A model generated the notes under the pieces. That model worked only from the letters and a program-made list of their open reading frames with translations. It searched no databases and had not been told where the DNA came from. From Lachnospiraceae bacterium (GTDB taxonomy: Bacteria; Bacillota_A; Clostridia; Lachnospirales; Lachnospiraceae): 5,911 nucleotides of DNA. Location: assembly GCA_017523185.1 (NCBI GenBank), contig JAFWXB010000148.1, positions 1-5,911 of the forward strand, in the 5' to 3' direction. Position 1 is the first letter of the stretch. Each line of letters begins with the position of its first letter. Positions 1 to 5,735 of this stretch are shown here, in pieces. The position numbers and the translations under genes are program-made.

Positions 1-557
1 CCACCATAAGGGAACATATAAGAATCAGAGCAAACATCAACACCACTTGCAAAAAGTGTTTGTAAGTTATAAGATTCTTCTAATGTATAATCTAAATCTA
101 ATAAGGAAGCAGTTGCATGAGAAATTTCAAATGCAGTTACTTTGCTATAATCATGAGCACGAATACTTAGCTTTTCTAAAGAAAGCGTTTCACCTATTAG
201 AACCGTTAATGAATGGATATCTGTTTTAATTTCAGGTGGTGTTGTATCTTCTATGTGAACAGTACAATCAAAGGATTGTAAACCATGATAAATTTTGATT
301 TTATAACTTCCAACTTGAGAAGTGTCTACTTTGGAAGTATCTACAATAGAAAGTGGAACACTCCAAGATTCTCCAATTAAATAATCGGAAGGATTTTTAC
401 TTGGTTTTTGACCTAATTCCATAGTAAAAGAAGTTTTTGAAGCTTCTACTTGATAGAATGGGGTTAGCATGAGTGCAATTCCACCAATTGCAAGGAAAAA
501 TAAAATACATAAAAAAATAAGAAAGGGTTTGTAAGAGGTTTGTTTTTTTATAGTCAT
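1..557 (-). CDS. Membrane-anchored surface protein with Ig-like domains (N-terminal part, runs off left edge)
   Basis: An uninterrupted reading frame of 185 codons on the minus strand begins at ATG 557-555 and stays open to the window edge, so the C-terminus is missing. Residues 1-10 are short and basic (MTIKKQTSYK), followed by one hydrophobic segment at about 11-32 that suits an uncleaved signal anchor; the rest should lie outside the membrane. Residues about 38-103 look like a bacterial Ig-like (Big_3/DUF5011-type) domain: VDTSQVGSYKIKIYHG, then the typical linker DTTPPEI at 104-110. A second domain of the same kind seems to start there (LTVLIGETLSLEKL, then RAHDYSKVTAFEI). A strong AAGGAGGA site (complement of 571-578) precedes it. 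Its spacing to ATG is long (13 bases), so an in-frame GTG immediately upstream (560-558) could be the true start. Proteins with this layout often end in a catalytic or cell-wall domain that is not visible here. The reading frame and anchor are clear; the specific role is unknown. Confidence 0.8.
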   Translation of the reverse strand, partial: MTIKKQTSYKPFLIFLCILFFLAIGGIALMLTPFYQVEASKTSFTMELGQKPSKNPSDYLIGESWSVPLSIVDTSKVDTSQVGSYKIKIYHGLQSFDCTVHIEDTTPPEIKTDIHSLTVLIGETLSLEKLSIRAHDYSKVTAFEISHATASLLDLDYTLEESYNLQTLFASGVDVCSDSYMFPYG

Positions 558-614
558 CACAATTGAAATTTCCTCCTTTATAAAAAATAATGTATCTCAT
601 AATTAAAAATCAGT

Positions 615-643
615 ATTTTAACGAATTAAATAACGTGTGTTCG
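615..643 (-). promoter_or_regulatory. Candidate promoter of the surface-protein gene with a LexA-box-like palindrome
   Basis: Read on the minus strand, CGAACACACGTTAT (complement of 630-643) matches 12 of 14 positions of the Bacillus-type SOS box CGAACRNRYGTTYC; only the last two bases differ. A TAAAAT -10-like hexamer (complement of 615-620) lies 17 bases downstream of CGAACA (complement of 638-643), which would serve as a poor -35. The box would then cover the -35 and part of the spacer, a usual place for a repressor. The promoter itself is weak on paper, and LexA control is inference from one motif. Confidence 0.3.
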
Positions 644-753
644 ACAAATTTTAAAAATAAATGCAAAGTATTATTTTTGTTATTAAATTAAGAAATTTGC
701 ATTAGTTTTTCTATACTTTTTTATCATATTTTATAAAGGATATTTAGTTATCG

Positions 754-818
754 AACTTACCTTACATAAGTACCCCACTTTAAATGCATAGAACATGAAG
801 TGGTAAGTAAGGAAAGTT
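754..818. repeat. Imperfect hairpin repeat, left copy (outer part)
   Basis: Three nested complementary blocks fold back on each other: AACTT (754-758) with AAGTT (814-818), CCTTAC (760-765) with GTAAGG (807-812), and CCACTT (775-780) with AAGTGG (798-803). The strands between the second and third blocks differ in length, giving an internal loop, and the apex loop is 17 bases. No U-run follows either side, so it is not a standard terminator. Its AAGTGG and GTAA words also occur in the stronger hairpin at 3842-3896, which suggests a diverged relative. It lies 11 bases from the 43-base module at 830-872. Confidence 0.55.
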
Positions 819-829
819 ATTTATATTCG

Positions 830-872
830 GTTGTAAGTAAACAGTAAGAATGGATTGCGAATAGCTACTTGA
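830..872 (+). repeat. 43-base module, left copy (inverted relative to 3746-3788)
   Basis: This segment aligns without gaps to the reverse complement of 3746-3788, with 32 of 43 positions identical. The longest shared run is ATTGCGAATA, and the last shared block is ACTTGA. In addition, AATAGCTACT, ATCGTA and TGTCAAA (860-869, 874-879, 884-890) recur in the same order and direct orientation at 3791-3800, 3801-3806 and 3810-3816. The two copies are diverged, so this looks like an old repeat and not a recent duplication. Confidence 0.6.
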
Positions 873-898
873 TATCGTATATGTGTCAAATATATTAT
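869..898 (+). promoter_or_regulatory. Promoter-like sequence, distal, for the PfoR-like gene
   Basis: TTGATA (869-874) and TATTAT (893-898) each match the sigma-A consensus at five of six positions, with an 18-base spacer. It overlaps the end of the repeat module and lies about 240 bases upstream of the PfoR-like start. In DNA this AT-rich such matches arise by chance, so it ranks below the site at 929-957. Confidence 0.3.
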
Positions 899-928
899 AC
901 CATATTTTACAGGTTACAGAAAATAATT

Positions 929-957
929 TTGCAAATCAATATTGTGTGGAGTATAAT
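929..957 (+). promoter_or_regulatory. Best promoter candidate for the PfoR-like gene
   Basis: TTGCAA (929-934) and a perfect TATAAT (952-957) are separated by exactly 17 bases. Transcription would start near 964 and leave a leader of about 175 bases before the start codon. The spacer contains the perfect palindrome CAATATTG (938-945), which could be an operator. Weaker alternatives lie closer to the gene: TTGAAA (1056-1061) with extended -10 TGT-TAAAAG (1076-1084), and TTGTTA (1075-1080) with TATACA (1099-1104). A perfect TATAAT at 1116-1121 is too close, because its start point would fall inside the ribosome binding site. Confidence 0.5.
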
Positions 958-1138
958 AAAAATTATGTAAAAAAATAGTAGCATTATTTTATCTTGAAAA
1001 GAAAATATAAGTTTTCGTTTTTTATATATTTCGTTCATATAAAATTCTTTTTATCTTGAAAGAATATGCTATGCTTGTTAAAAGTGTTTTTTTGCAGTTA
1101 TACACTTTATAACTATATAATTATAAAAAGGAGGAACT

Positions 1139-2203
1139 ATGAAAATTTTAAAGAAACTGGCAAATGAAATTTTTATTGAAGGTTTGAGTGGAATGGCTAC
1201 CGGCTTATTTGCTACACTTATTATTGGTACAATTATTCAGCAGATAGGGTTGTTGGCATCTGATGAAATTGGAGATATGTTGTATCTGATTGGAAAAATG
1301 GCAGCAAGCGTTACAGGTGTTGGAATTGGTTGTGGTGTAGCTGTACGTTTTAAAGAAAGTCCACTTGTTATTATGTCTGCTGCAACATGTGGAATGGTGG
1401 GAGCATTTGCAAGTAAAATGCTTGCAGGGACGGTTCTTGTAGACGGAAATATTTGTTATTCGGGTCCTGGAGAACCTCTTGGAGCATTTATTGCTGCATT
1501 AGCAGGTATTTATATGGGGCGTTTGGTGTCCGGACGTACAAAAGTAGATATTTTGATTACCCCATTTTTAAGTATTATGACAGGTTCAGCAGTAGGGCTT
1601 TTATTAGGCCCACCTATTTCTGAATTTATGGTATTTTTAGGAACATTGATTAATATGACAACAGAACAACAACCATTTGTTATGGGAATTTTAGTATCTG
1701 TATTTATGGGTATGATTTTAACGCTTCCAATTAGTTCAGCTGCACTTGGTATTATTTTAAATTTATCAGGTCTTGCAGCAGGTGCAGCAACAGCTGGTTG
1801 TTGTGCAAATATGATTGGTTTTGCTGTTGCAAGCTATCGTGAAAATAAATTAAATGGTTTGTTGGCACAAGGACTTGGGACAAGTATGCTTCAAATTGGC
1901 AATATTATGCGAAAACCGATTATTTGGCTTCCTGCGATTCTGACAAGTGCAGTTTTAGGACCTATTTCTACAATGGTATTTAAAATGACAAATAATGCCA
2001 CAGGTTCAGGAATGGGAACAGCAGGACTTGTAGGACAGATTACAACATTTCAGACAATGACTGCTTATGAAAGTGAAGCTGTTGTTGTATTAAAAATTAT
2101 TATTTTACATTTTGTATTACCGGCTATTTTATCATATGAAATTTCTGAATTTATGCGTAGAAAGCGTTGGATAAAAAAAGGTGATATGAAATTGAAAGTA
2201 TAA
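1139..2203 (+). CDS. PfoR/PTS_EIIC_2-family integral membrane protein
   Basis: A 354-residue, strongly hydrophobic protein with about nine to ten membrane segments (for example near 15-40, 76-97, 112-128, 137-158, 180-210, 210-230, 260-283 and 313-335). It resembles the stand-alone EIIC-like family PTS_EIIC_2 (COG3641), named after Clostridium perfringens PfoR, a locus linked to perfringolysin O expression. Conserved-looking glycine-rich motifs are GPGEPLGAF (109-117), TLPISSAA (195-202), AGCCANMIGFAV (219-230), a segment ending QIGNIMRKP (about 252-260), and ATGSGMGTAGLVGQ (287-300). The length is normal for the family and the protein appears intact. It has no EIIA or EIIB domain, and none is encoded nearby, so PTS-coupled transport cannot be claimed; the substrate and role are unknown. 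The basic C-terminal tail (MRRKRWIKK) suggests a cytoplasmic end. AAGGAGG (1128-1134) sits four bases before the ATG. The MATE gene follows after 171 bases with no clear terminator between them. Confidence 0.85.
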   Translation: MKILKKLANEIFIEGLSGMATGLFATLIIGTIIQQIGLLASDEIGDMLYLIGKMAASVTGVGIGCGVAVRFKESPLVIMSAATCGMVGAFASKMLAGTVLVDGNICYSGPGEPLGAFIAALAGIYMGRLVSGRTKVDILITPFLSIMTGSAVGLLLGPPISEFMVFLGTLINMTTEQQPFVMGILVSVFMGMILTLPISSAALGIILNLSGLAAGAATAGCCANMIGFAVASYRENKLNGLLAQGLGTSMLQIGNIMRKPIIWLPAILTSAVLGPISTMVFKMTNNATGSGMGTAGLVGQITTFQTMTAYESEAVVVLKIIILHFVLPAILSYEISEFMRRKRWIKKGDMKLKV

Positions 2204-2245
2204 GAAGTGTCAGATAAAATGCAAAAGCAGATTACAAATATTTTC

Positions 2246-2310
2246 TTGACTTTTACTTTACATATTTAGTAATAAAAAATTGTAAATATAGCAGTAATAT
2301 AAGTTATAAG
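2246..2310 (+). promoter_or_regulatory. Possible promoter region of the MATE gene
   Basis: TTGACT (2246-2251) is a good -35 (five of six), but the -10 candidates at suitable spacing are poor (AGTAAT 2268-2273, TAATAA 2270-2275). A second option pairs TTGTAA (2280-2285) with TATAAG (2305-2310) at an over-long 19-base spacing. An inverted repeat TTTACA/TGTAAA (2257-2262, 2281-2286) overlaps both and could be an operator. No hairpin with a U-run is seen after the PfoR-like stop at 2203, so read-through from the upstream gene is equally possible. Confidence 0.35.
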
Positions 2311-2359
2311 ATTTAAAATGTATATTTTAGTTTTTTATTTTTATATACTATTTTTTAAT

Positions 2360-2366
2360 AAGGAGG
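2360..2366 (+). promoter_or_regulatory. Ribosome binding site that fixes the MATE start
   Basis: AAGGAGG lies eight bases before ATG 2375. The earlier in-frame ATG at 2318 has no such site and would add 19 residues (MYILVFYFYILFFNKEECL) encoded across this very ribosome binding site. Confidence 0.85.
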
Positions 2367-2374
2367 AATGTTTG

Positions 2375-3742
2375 ATGTCTACACAGAAAAAATCATATAC
2401 CATGAACTTATGTGAAGGTTCGATTTTACAAAAATTATTATTATTTTCGTTGCCACTTATGGCTTCTAGTGTATTGCAATTATTTTTTAACGCAGCAGAT
2501 GTTATTGTAGTTGGACAATTTGCAGGGGATAATTCGTTAGCAGCCGTAGGTTCGAATGGTTCGATTATCAATTTGTTGACAAATGTATTTATGGGATTGT
2601 CTGTTGGAGCAAATGTATTAGTTGCACGTTTTTTTGCATCAAAACAAATAGAAGAATTGCGAAAAACCGTACATACTGCAATTACAGTTAGTGTGATAAG
2701 TGGTTGTATTTTAACTGTTGTTGGTATTGTGTTAGCAAAACAACTTTTGATATGGATGAAAAGTCCTGCAGAAGTCATTGAACTTGCAACATTATATTTG
2801 CGTATTTACTTTTTAGGTATGCCGGCAACAATGGCATATAACTTTGGAGCAGCTATTTTGCGTGGGGTAGGAGATACAAAAAGACCTTTGTATTTTTTAA
2901 CATTTGCAGGGGTGGTTAATGTAGTGCTTAATTTGATTTTTGTAGTAGGATTTCATTTAGATGTTGCAGGTGTTGCATTAGCAACAATTATTTCACAATG
3001 TATTTCAGCAATTTTAGTTATCCGTTGCTTGATGAAAGAAGAAAGTGAAATTCGTTTGGAAAAACAATATTTGGGCATAGACAAAAATGTATTTCTTCGT
3101 ATTTTACAAATCGGATTACCGGCTGGTTTACAGGGGTCTTTATTTTCGCTTTCAAATGTTGTAATTCAGTCGTCTATTAATAGTTTTGGAGCGACAATTG
3201 TAGCAGGAAATTCAGCAGCAACAAATATTGAAGGGTTTATTTTTGTAGCAATGAATGCTTTTTCACAAGCAATCGTAGCATTTACAAGTCAAAATTTAGG
3301 TGCAGGAAAATATGAGCGTATCAATAAGATTTTAATTACAACACAATGTTGTGTATTTACTGTCGGAATGGTGATGGGAAATGCTATTTATTTCATGGGA
3401 GATTCATTACTTGGACTTTATACAGATAGTCCTGTGGTAATAGAAGCCGGTTTAAAAAGACTTTCGATTGTTTGTACAGCTTATGCCGTCTGTGGTATGA
3501 TGGATATTATGGTAGGCTGTCTGCGAGGTCTAGGATATTCTGTAATGCCAATGATTGTATCATTGCTTGGTGTATGTATGTTTCGTATTGTATGGATTGC
3601 GATTTTGTTTAAGACAGAACAATTCCATACAATTGATACGATTTATTATACATATCCGATTTCATGGATACTTACGTTTAGTGTGCATGTGATTTGTTTC
3701 CTTATTGTAAGGAACAAACTAAAGAAAAAGTGGGGAGTATAA
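2375..3742 (+). CDS. MATE-family multidrug/cation antiporter (YoeA-like)
   Basis: The 455-residue product is a full-length MATE transporter of the NorM/DinF superfamily. Such proteins sit in the cytoplasmic membrane and export drugs, dyes or metabolites in exchange for sodium ions or protons. The two six-helix MatE halves are visible. The first opens with FSLPLMASSVLQLFFNAADV (24-43) and VGQFAGDNSLAAVGS, and contains GMPA (148-151) and ILRGVGDTKRP (161-171). The second repeats the pattern with IGLPAGLQGSLFSLSNVVIQ (246-265), FTSQNLGAGKYERI (303-316) and GCLRGLGYSVMP (381-392). A basic loop (about 218-236) joins the halves, and the tail is basic (KLKKKWGV). The start at 2375 follows from the ribosome binding site at 2360-2366. 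The substrate cannot be read from sequence. The gene is intact, and its stop codon lies three bases before the repeat module at 3746. The pairing with the PfoR-like gene is suggestive only. Confidence 0.93.
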   Translation: MSTQKKSYTMNLCEGSILQKLLLFSLPLMASSVLQLFFNAADVIVVGQFAGDNSLAAVGSNGSIINLLTNVFMGLSVGANVLVARFFASKQIEELRKTVHTAITVSVISGCILTVVGIVLAKQLLIWMKSPAEVIELATLYLRIYFLGMPATMAYNFGAAILRGVGDTKRPLYFLTFAGVVNVVLNLIFVVGFHLDVAGVALATIISQCISAILVIRCLMKEESEIRLEKQYLGIDKNVFLRILQIGLPAGLQGSLFSLSNVVIQSSINSFGATIVAGNSAATNIEGFIFVAMNAFSQAIVAFTSQNLGAGKYERINKILITTQCCVFTVGMVMGNAIYFMGDSLLGLYTDSPVVIEAGLKRLSIVCTAYAVCGMMDIMVGCLRGLGYSVMPMIVSLLGVCMFRIVWIAILFKTEQFHTIDTIYYTYPISWILTFSVHVICFLIVRNKLKKKWGV

Positions 3743-3745
3743 TGG

Positions 3746-3788
3746 TCAAGTGGATATTCGCAATTCGTATTCACTACTTGCTTATAAC
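3746..3788 (-). repeat. 43-base module, right copy (inverted relative to 830-872)
   Basis: The reverse complement of this segment aligns without gaps to 830-872 (32 of 43 identical). It begins three bases after the MATE stop codon. It can also fold on itself imperfectly: CAAG (3747-3750) pairs with CTTG (3777-3780), and ATA (3754-3756) with TAT (3768-3770). It leads directly into the hairpins at 3794-3845. Confidence 0.6.
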
Positions 3789-3793
3789 AAAAT

Positions 3794-3845
3794 AGCTACT
3801 ATCGTAGCTTGTCAAATGGAGCTTGCAAACTCCATTTAATACAAG
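3794..3845. repeat. Two small hairpins inside the right repeat
   Basis: The first is a perfect 6-bp stem, AGCTAC (3794-3799) and GTAGCT (3804-3809), with a TATC loop. The second is a perfect 8-bp stem, AAATGGAG (3814-3821) and CTCCATTT (3830-3837), extended at its base by CTTGT (3808-3812) and ACAAG (3841-3845). The base of the second hairpin shares bases with both neighbouring hairpins, so the structures compete with one another. Confidence 0.6.
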
Positions 3846-3896
3846 AAAGTTACTTCTAATTTAAGTGCAAAGCACTAAGTGGAGGTAACTTTCTTG
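3842..3896. repeat. Long 55-base hairpin, possible bidirectional terminator after the MATE gene
   Basis: CAAGAAAGTTAC (3842-3853) pairs perfectly over 12 bp with GTAACTTTCTTG (3885-3896). The apex is AGTGC (3864-3868) and GCACT (3872-3876) around an AAA loop, and the middle is mostly paired with G-T wobbles, one mismatch and a small bulge. The 3' flank (GATTTTGTT) is only moderately U-rich, so it is not a textbook intrinsic terminator, though its place between the MATE and pgcA units suits one. The architecture also fits a dispersed intergenic hairpin repeat. Confidence 0.65.
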
Positions 3897-3936
3897 ATTT
3901 TGTTAAAATGTTGTCGTTTTTATACATGAAAAGTGC

Positions 3937-3965
3937 TTTCCAAATGCGACATCATGTGCTAAAAT
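3937..3965 (+). promoter_or_regulatory. Promoter of the phosphoglucomutase gene
   Basis: TTTCCA (3937-3942) lies 17 bases before TAAAAT (3960-3965), which is preceded by TGC, an extended -10 element (3957-3959). The start point would be near 3972, giving a leader of about 40 bases. The spacer includes the palindrome ACATCATGT (3949-3957), and AAAG/CTTT (3930-3933, 3936-3939) overlaps the -35. Either could be an operator, but neither matches a known consensus well. Confidence 0.5.
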
Positions 3966-3995
3966 AAATACACTATGAAAATTATTATAATAAAT

Positions 3996-4002
3996 GAGGA
4001 GG
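3996..4002 (+). promoter_or_regulatory. Ribosome binding site that fixes the phosphoglucomutase start
   Basis: GAGGAGG sits eight bases before ATG 4011. An in-frame ATG at 3975 would add 12 residues (MKIIIINEEEFT) translated through this site and lacks a ribosome binding site of its own, so 4011 is preferred. Confidence 0.88.
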
Positions 4003-4010
4003 AATTTACT

Positions 4011-5732
4011 ATGGGCTACTTAGAAACATACAAACAGTGGTGCACCGATGAATACTTTGATGAAGCTACAAAAGCAGAATTAAAGGAAATTGAAGGAAAT
4101 GAAAAGGAAATCGAAGACCGTTTTTATCGTACATTAGAATTTGGTACAGCAGGACTTCGTGGGGTAATTGGTGCAGGTACTAACCGTATGAATATTTACA
4201 CAGTACGTCAAGCTACACAGGGGCTTGCAAACTACATTATTTCACAGAATGGACAAGAACGTGGTGTAGTAATCGCACATGACTCCAGATTAATGCATGA
4301 TGAATTTACAGATGCAGCAGCACTTTGTCTTGCAGCAAACGGAATCAAAACTTATGTATTTCCGGAACTTCGTCCTGTTCCAATGCTTTCTTTTGCAGTT
4401 CGTCAGTTAAAGACATTAGCTGGTATTGTAATTACAGCAAGCCACAACCCAAGAGAATACAATGGATACAAAGTATACTGGGAAGATGGTGCACAGGTTA
4501 CACCACCACATGACACAAACATTATGGCAGAAGTTGGAAAAGTTACTTCTTTTGATATGTTTAAAACAATGGACAAAGAAGCTGCTATCGAAGCTGGTCT
4601 TTATGTAGTTCTTGATGATGAAATTGATGAAAAATACTTTGCAGAAGTTCGTGCTCTTTCTATTCATCCTGAAATTATCAAAGATATGGCAAAAGACATC
4701 AAAATTGTTTATACACCACTTCATGGTACAGGACTTCTTCCGGTTACAAGAGTATTAAAAGAATTAGGATTTGAAAATGTTTATGTAGAACCGGTACAGG
4801 CTATTGCTGATGGTAACTTCCCAACATGTCCATCTCCAAACCCGGAAAGTGCAGCTGCTTTTGAACTTGCTCTTAAACTTGCAAAAGAAAAAGATGCAGA
4901 TATCGTATTAGCAACTGACCCGGATGCTGACCGTCTTGGTGTATACTGCAAGACAAAAGAAGGCGAATGGGTAAGCTTTACAGGAAATATGTCCGGTATG
5001 TTAATTGCAGAATATATTTTAAGCGAAAAAACAAAGAATGGTACAATGCCTGAAAATCCTGCATTAATCGAATCTATCGTTACTACAGATATGGCAAAAG
5101 CTATCGCAGCAGCTTACAATGTAGAATTAATGGAAGTTCTTACAGGATTCAAATATATCGGTGAAAAGATTCGTGAATTTGATGAAACAGGAAGCCACAA
5201 TTATGTATTCGGTTTAGAAGAAAGTTATGGATGTCTTCCAGGTACATATGCAAGAGATAAAGATGCTCCTGCAGCAGTTGTTATGCTTTGCGAAGTTGCA
5301 GCATACTACAAAGCTAAGAATATGACTCTTTGGGATGCTATGATTGAAATGTACGAAAAATATGGCTATTACAAAGAAGGTATTACAACATTAACATTAA
5401 AAGGTATTGACGGTGCAGCTCAGATTCAGGCAATTATGACAAAAGCTCGTGAAAATGTACCAACAGTTCTTGGTGATTATGAAGTTCTTGAAGCAATTGA
5501 CTACAAAGCAGATACAAGAAAGAATATGAAAACAGGCGAAGTTACAGCTAGTGGACTTCCAAGTTCTAATGTTCTTTACTATCAGCTTAGCGATAATGCA
5601 TGGTGCTGCGTTCGTCCTTCCGGTACAGAACCTAAGATTAAATTCTACTTCGGCGTAAAAGGAACTTCCTTAGAAGATGCTGAACAGAAATTAGATAGCT
5701 TACAGAAAAATACAATGAAAATGTTTGAATAA
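4011..5732 (+). CDS. pgcA: Alpha-phosphoglucomutase (PgcA-type phosphohexomutase)
   Basis: This 573-residue cytoplasmic enzyme belongs to the alpha-D-phosphohexomutase superfamily and should interconvert glucose-1-phosphate and glucose-6-phosphate through a phosphoserine intermediate; some relatives also accept mannose phosphates. All four active-site loops are present: the catalytic serine loop TASHNPREYNGYK with Ser144 (142-154), the magnesium loop DPDADR (303-308), the sugar-binding loop GLEESYG (401-407) and the phosphate-binding loop RPSGTEPK (535-542). The N-terminal FGTAGLRG (44-51) is also typical. The length matches the long PgcA branch of Firmicutes (about 575-580 residues) and exceeds GlmM (about 450). 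G1P feeds UDP-glucose, glycolipid, polysaccharide and glycogen synthesis. It has its own promoter-like sequence, an excellent ribosome binding site, and a small zinc-ribbon gene three bases downstream. Substrate preference between glucose and mannose phosphates is not settled by sequence alone. Confidence 0.95.
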   Translation: MGYLETYKQWCTDEYFDEATKAELKEIEGNEKEIEDRFYRTLEFGTAGLRGVIGAGTNRMNIYTVRQATQGLANYIISQNGQERGVVIAHDSRLMHDEFTDAAALCLAANGIKTYVFPELRPVPMLSFAVRQLKTLAGIVITASHNPREYNGYKVYWEDGAQVTPPHDTNIMAEVGKVTSFDMFKTMDKEAAIEAGLYVVLDDEIDEKYFAEVRALSIHPEIIKDMAKDIKIVYTPLHGTGLLPVTRVLKELGFENVYVEPVQAIADGNFPTCPSPNPESAAAFELALKLAKEKDADIVLATDPDADRLGVYCKTKEGEWVSFTGNMSGMLIAEYILSEKTKNGTMPENPALIESIVTTDMAKAIAAAYNVELMEVLTGFKYIGEKIREFDETGSHNYVFGLEESYGCLPGTYARDKDAPAAVVMLCEVAAYYKAKNMTLWDAMIEMYEKYGYYKEGITTLTLKGIDGAAQIQAIMTKARENVPTVLGDYEVLEAIDYKADTRKNMKTGEVTASGLPSSNVLYYQLSDNAWCCVRPSGTEPKIKFYFGVKGTSLEDAEQKLDSLQKNTMKMFE

Positions 5733-5735
5733 GTC

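Larger units (their letters stand above)
558..1138. other. Divergent intergenic region, 581 bases, no gene
   Basis: No convincing reading frame with a ribosome binding site lies here. From left to right it holds the start signals of the leftward surface-protein gene (558-650), a weak inverted repeat ATGCAAA/TTTGCAT (661-667 and 696-702, 28-base loop), a folded repeat element (754-872), and two promoter-like sequences pointing right (869-898 and 929-957). It ends with a very AT-rich leader up to the PfoR-like start. In that leader, TTTTATCTTGAAA occurs twice (987-999 and 1049-1061), and the second copy overlaps a 7-bp inverted repeat ATTCTTT/AAAGAAT (1044-1050 and 1059-1065). The divergent layout means regulators bound here could affect both flanking genes. 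Confidence 0.7.

Noticed and set aside
47..229. A 60-codon plus-strand frame
   Set aside because: It is antisense to the surface-protein gene, has no ribosome binding site and shows no recognisable motif.
397..600. A 67-codon minus-strand frame starting near 600
   Set aside because: It overlaps the surface-protein frame in another phase, its start has no ribosome binding site, and the good AAGGAGGA at 571-578 serves the frame starting at 557.
661..702. Inverted repeat ATGCAAA/TTTGCAT as a regulatory site
   Set aside because: The arms are only 7 bp with a 28-base loop, which is expected by chance in DNA this AT-rich.
2318..2374. N-terminal extension of the MATE protein from ATG 2318
   Set aside because: It would be translated across the AAGGAGG at 2360-2366; the start at 2375 gives the usual MATE length and a well-spaced ribosome binding site.
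2341..2778. A 145-codon minus-strand frame
   Set aside because: It is antisense to the MATE gene, whose family motifs are unmistakable, and has the composition of a shadow frame.
3842..3905. Calling the 55-base hairpin a definite intrinsic terminator
   Set aside because: The stem is AT-rich and the following GATTTTGTT is a weak U-tract; the repeat interpretation explains the structure equally well, so termination is only listed as possible.
3927..3942. Possible catabolite-control (cre) site TGAAAAGTGCTTTCCA
   Set aside because: It has the central symmetry of an operator but lacks the CG core and the spacing of the cre consensus.
3975..4010. N-terminal extension of the phosphoglucomutase from ATG 3975
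   Set aside because: It has no ribosome binding site and lies within a few bases of the predicted transcription start near 3972; GAGGAGG at 3996-4002 points to 4011.
4325..4724. Short frames on both strands inside the phosphoglucomutase gene
   Set aside because: They lie within the catalytic core of pgcA and have no ribosome binding sites or family signatures.
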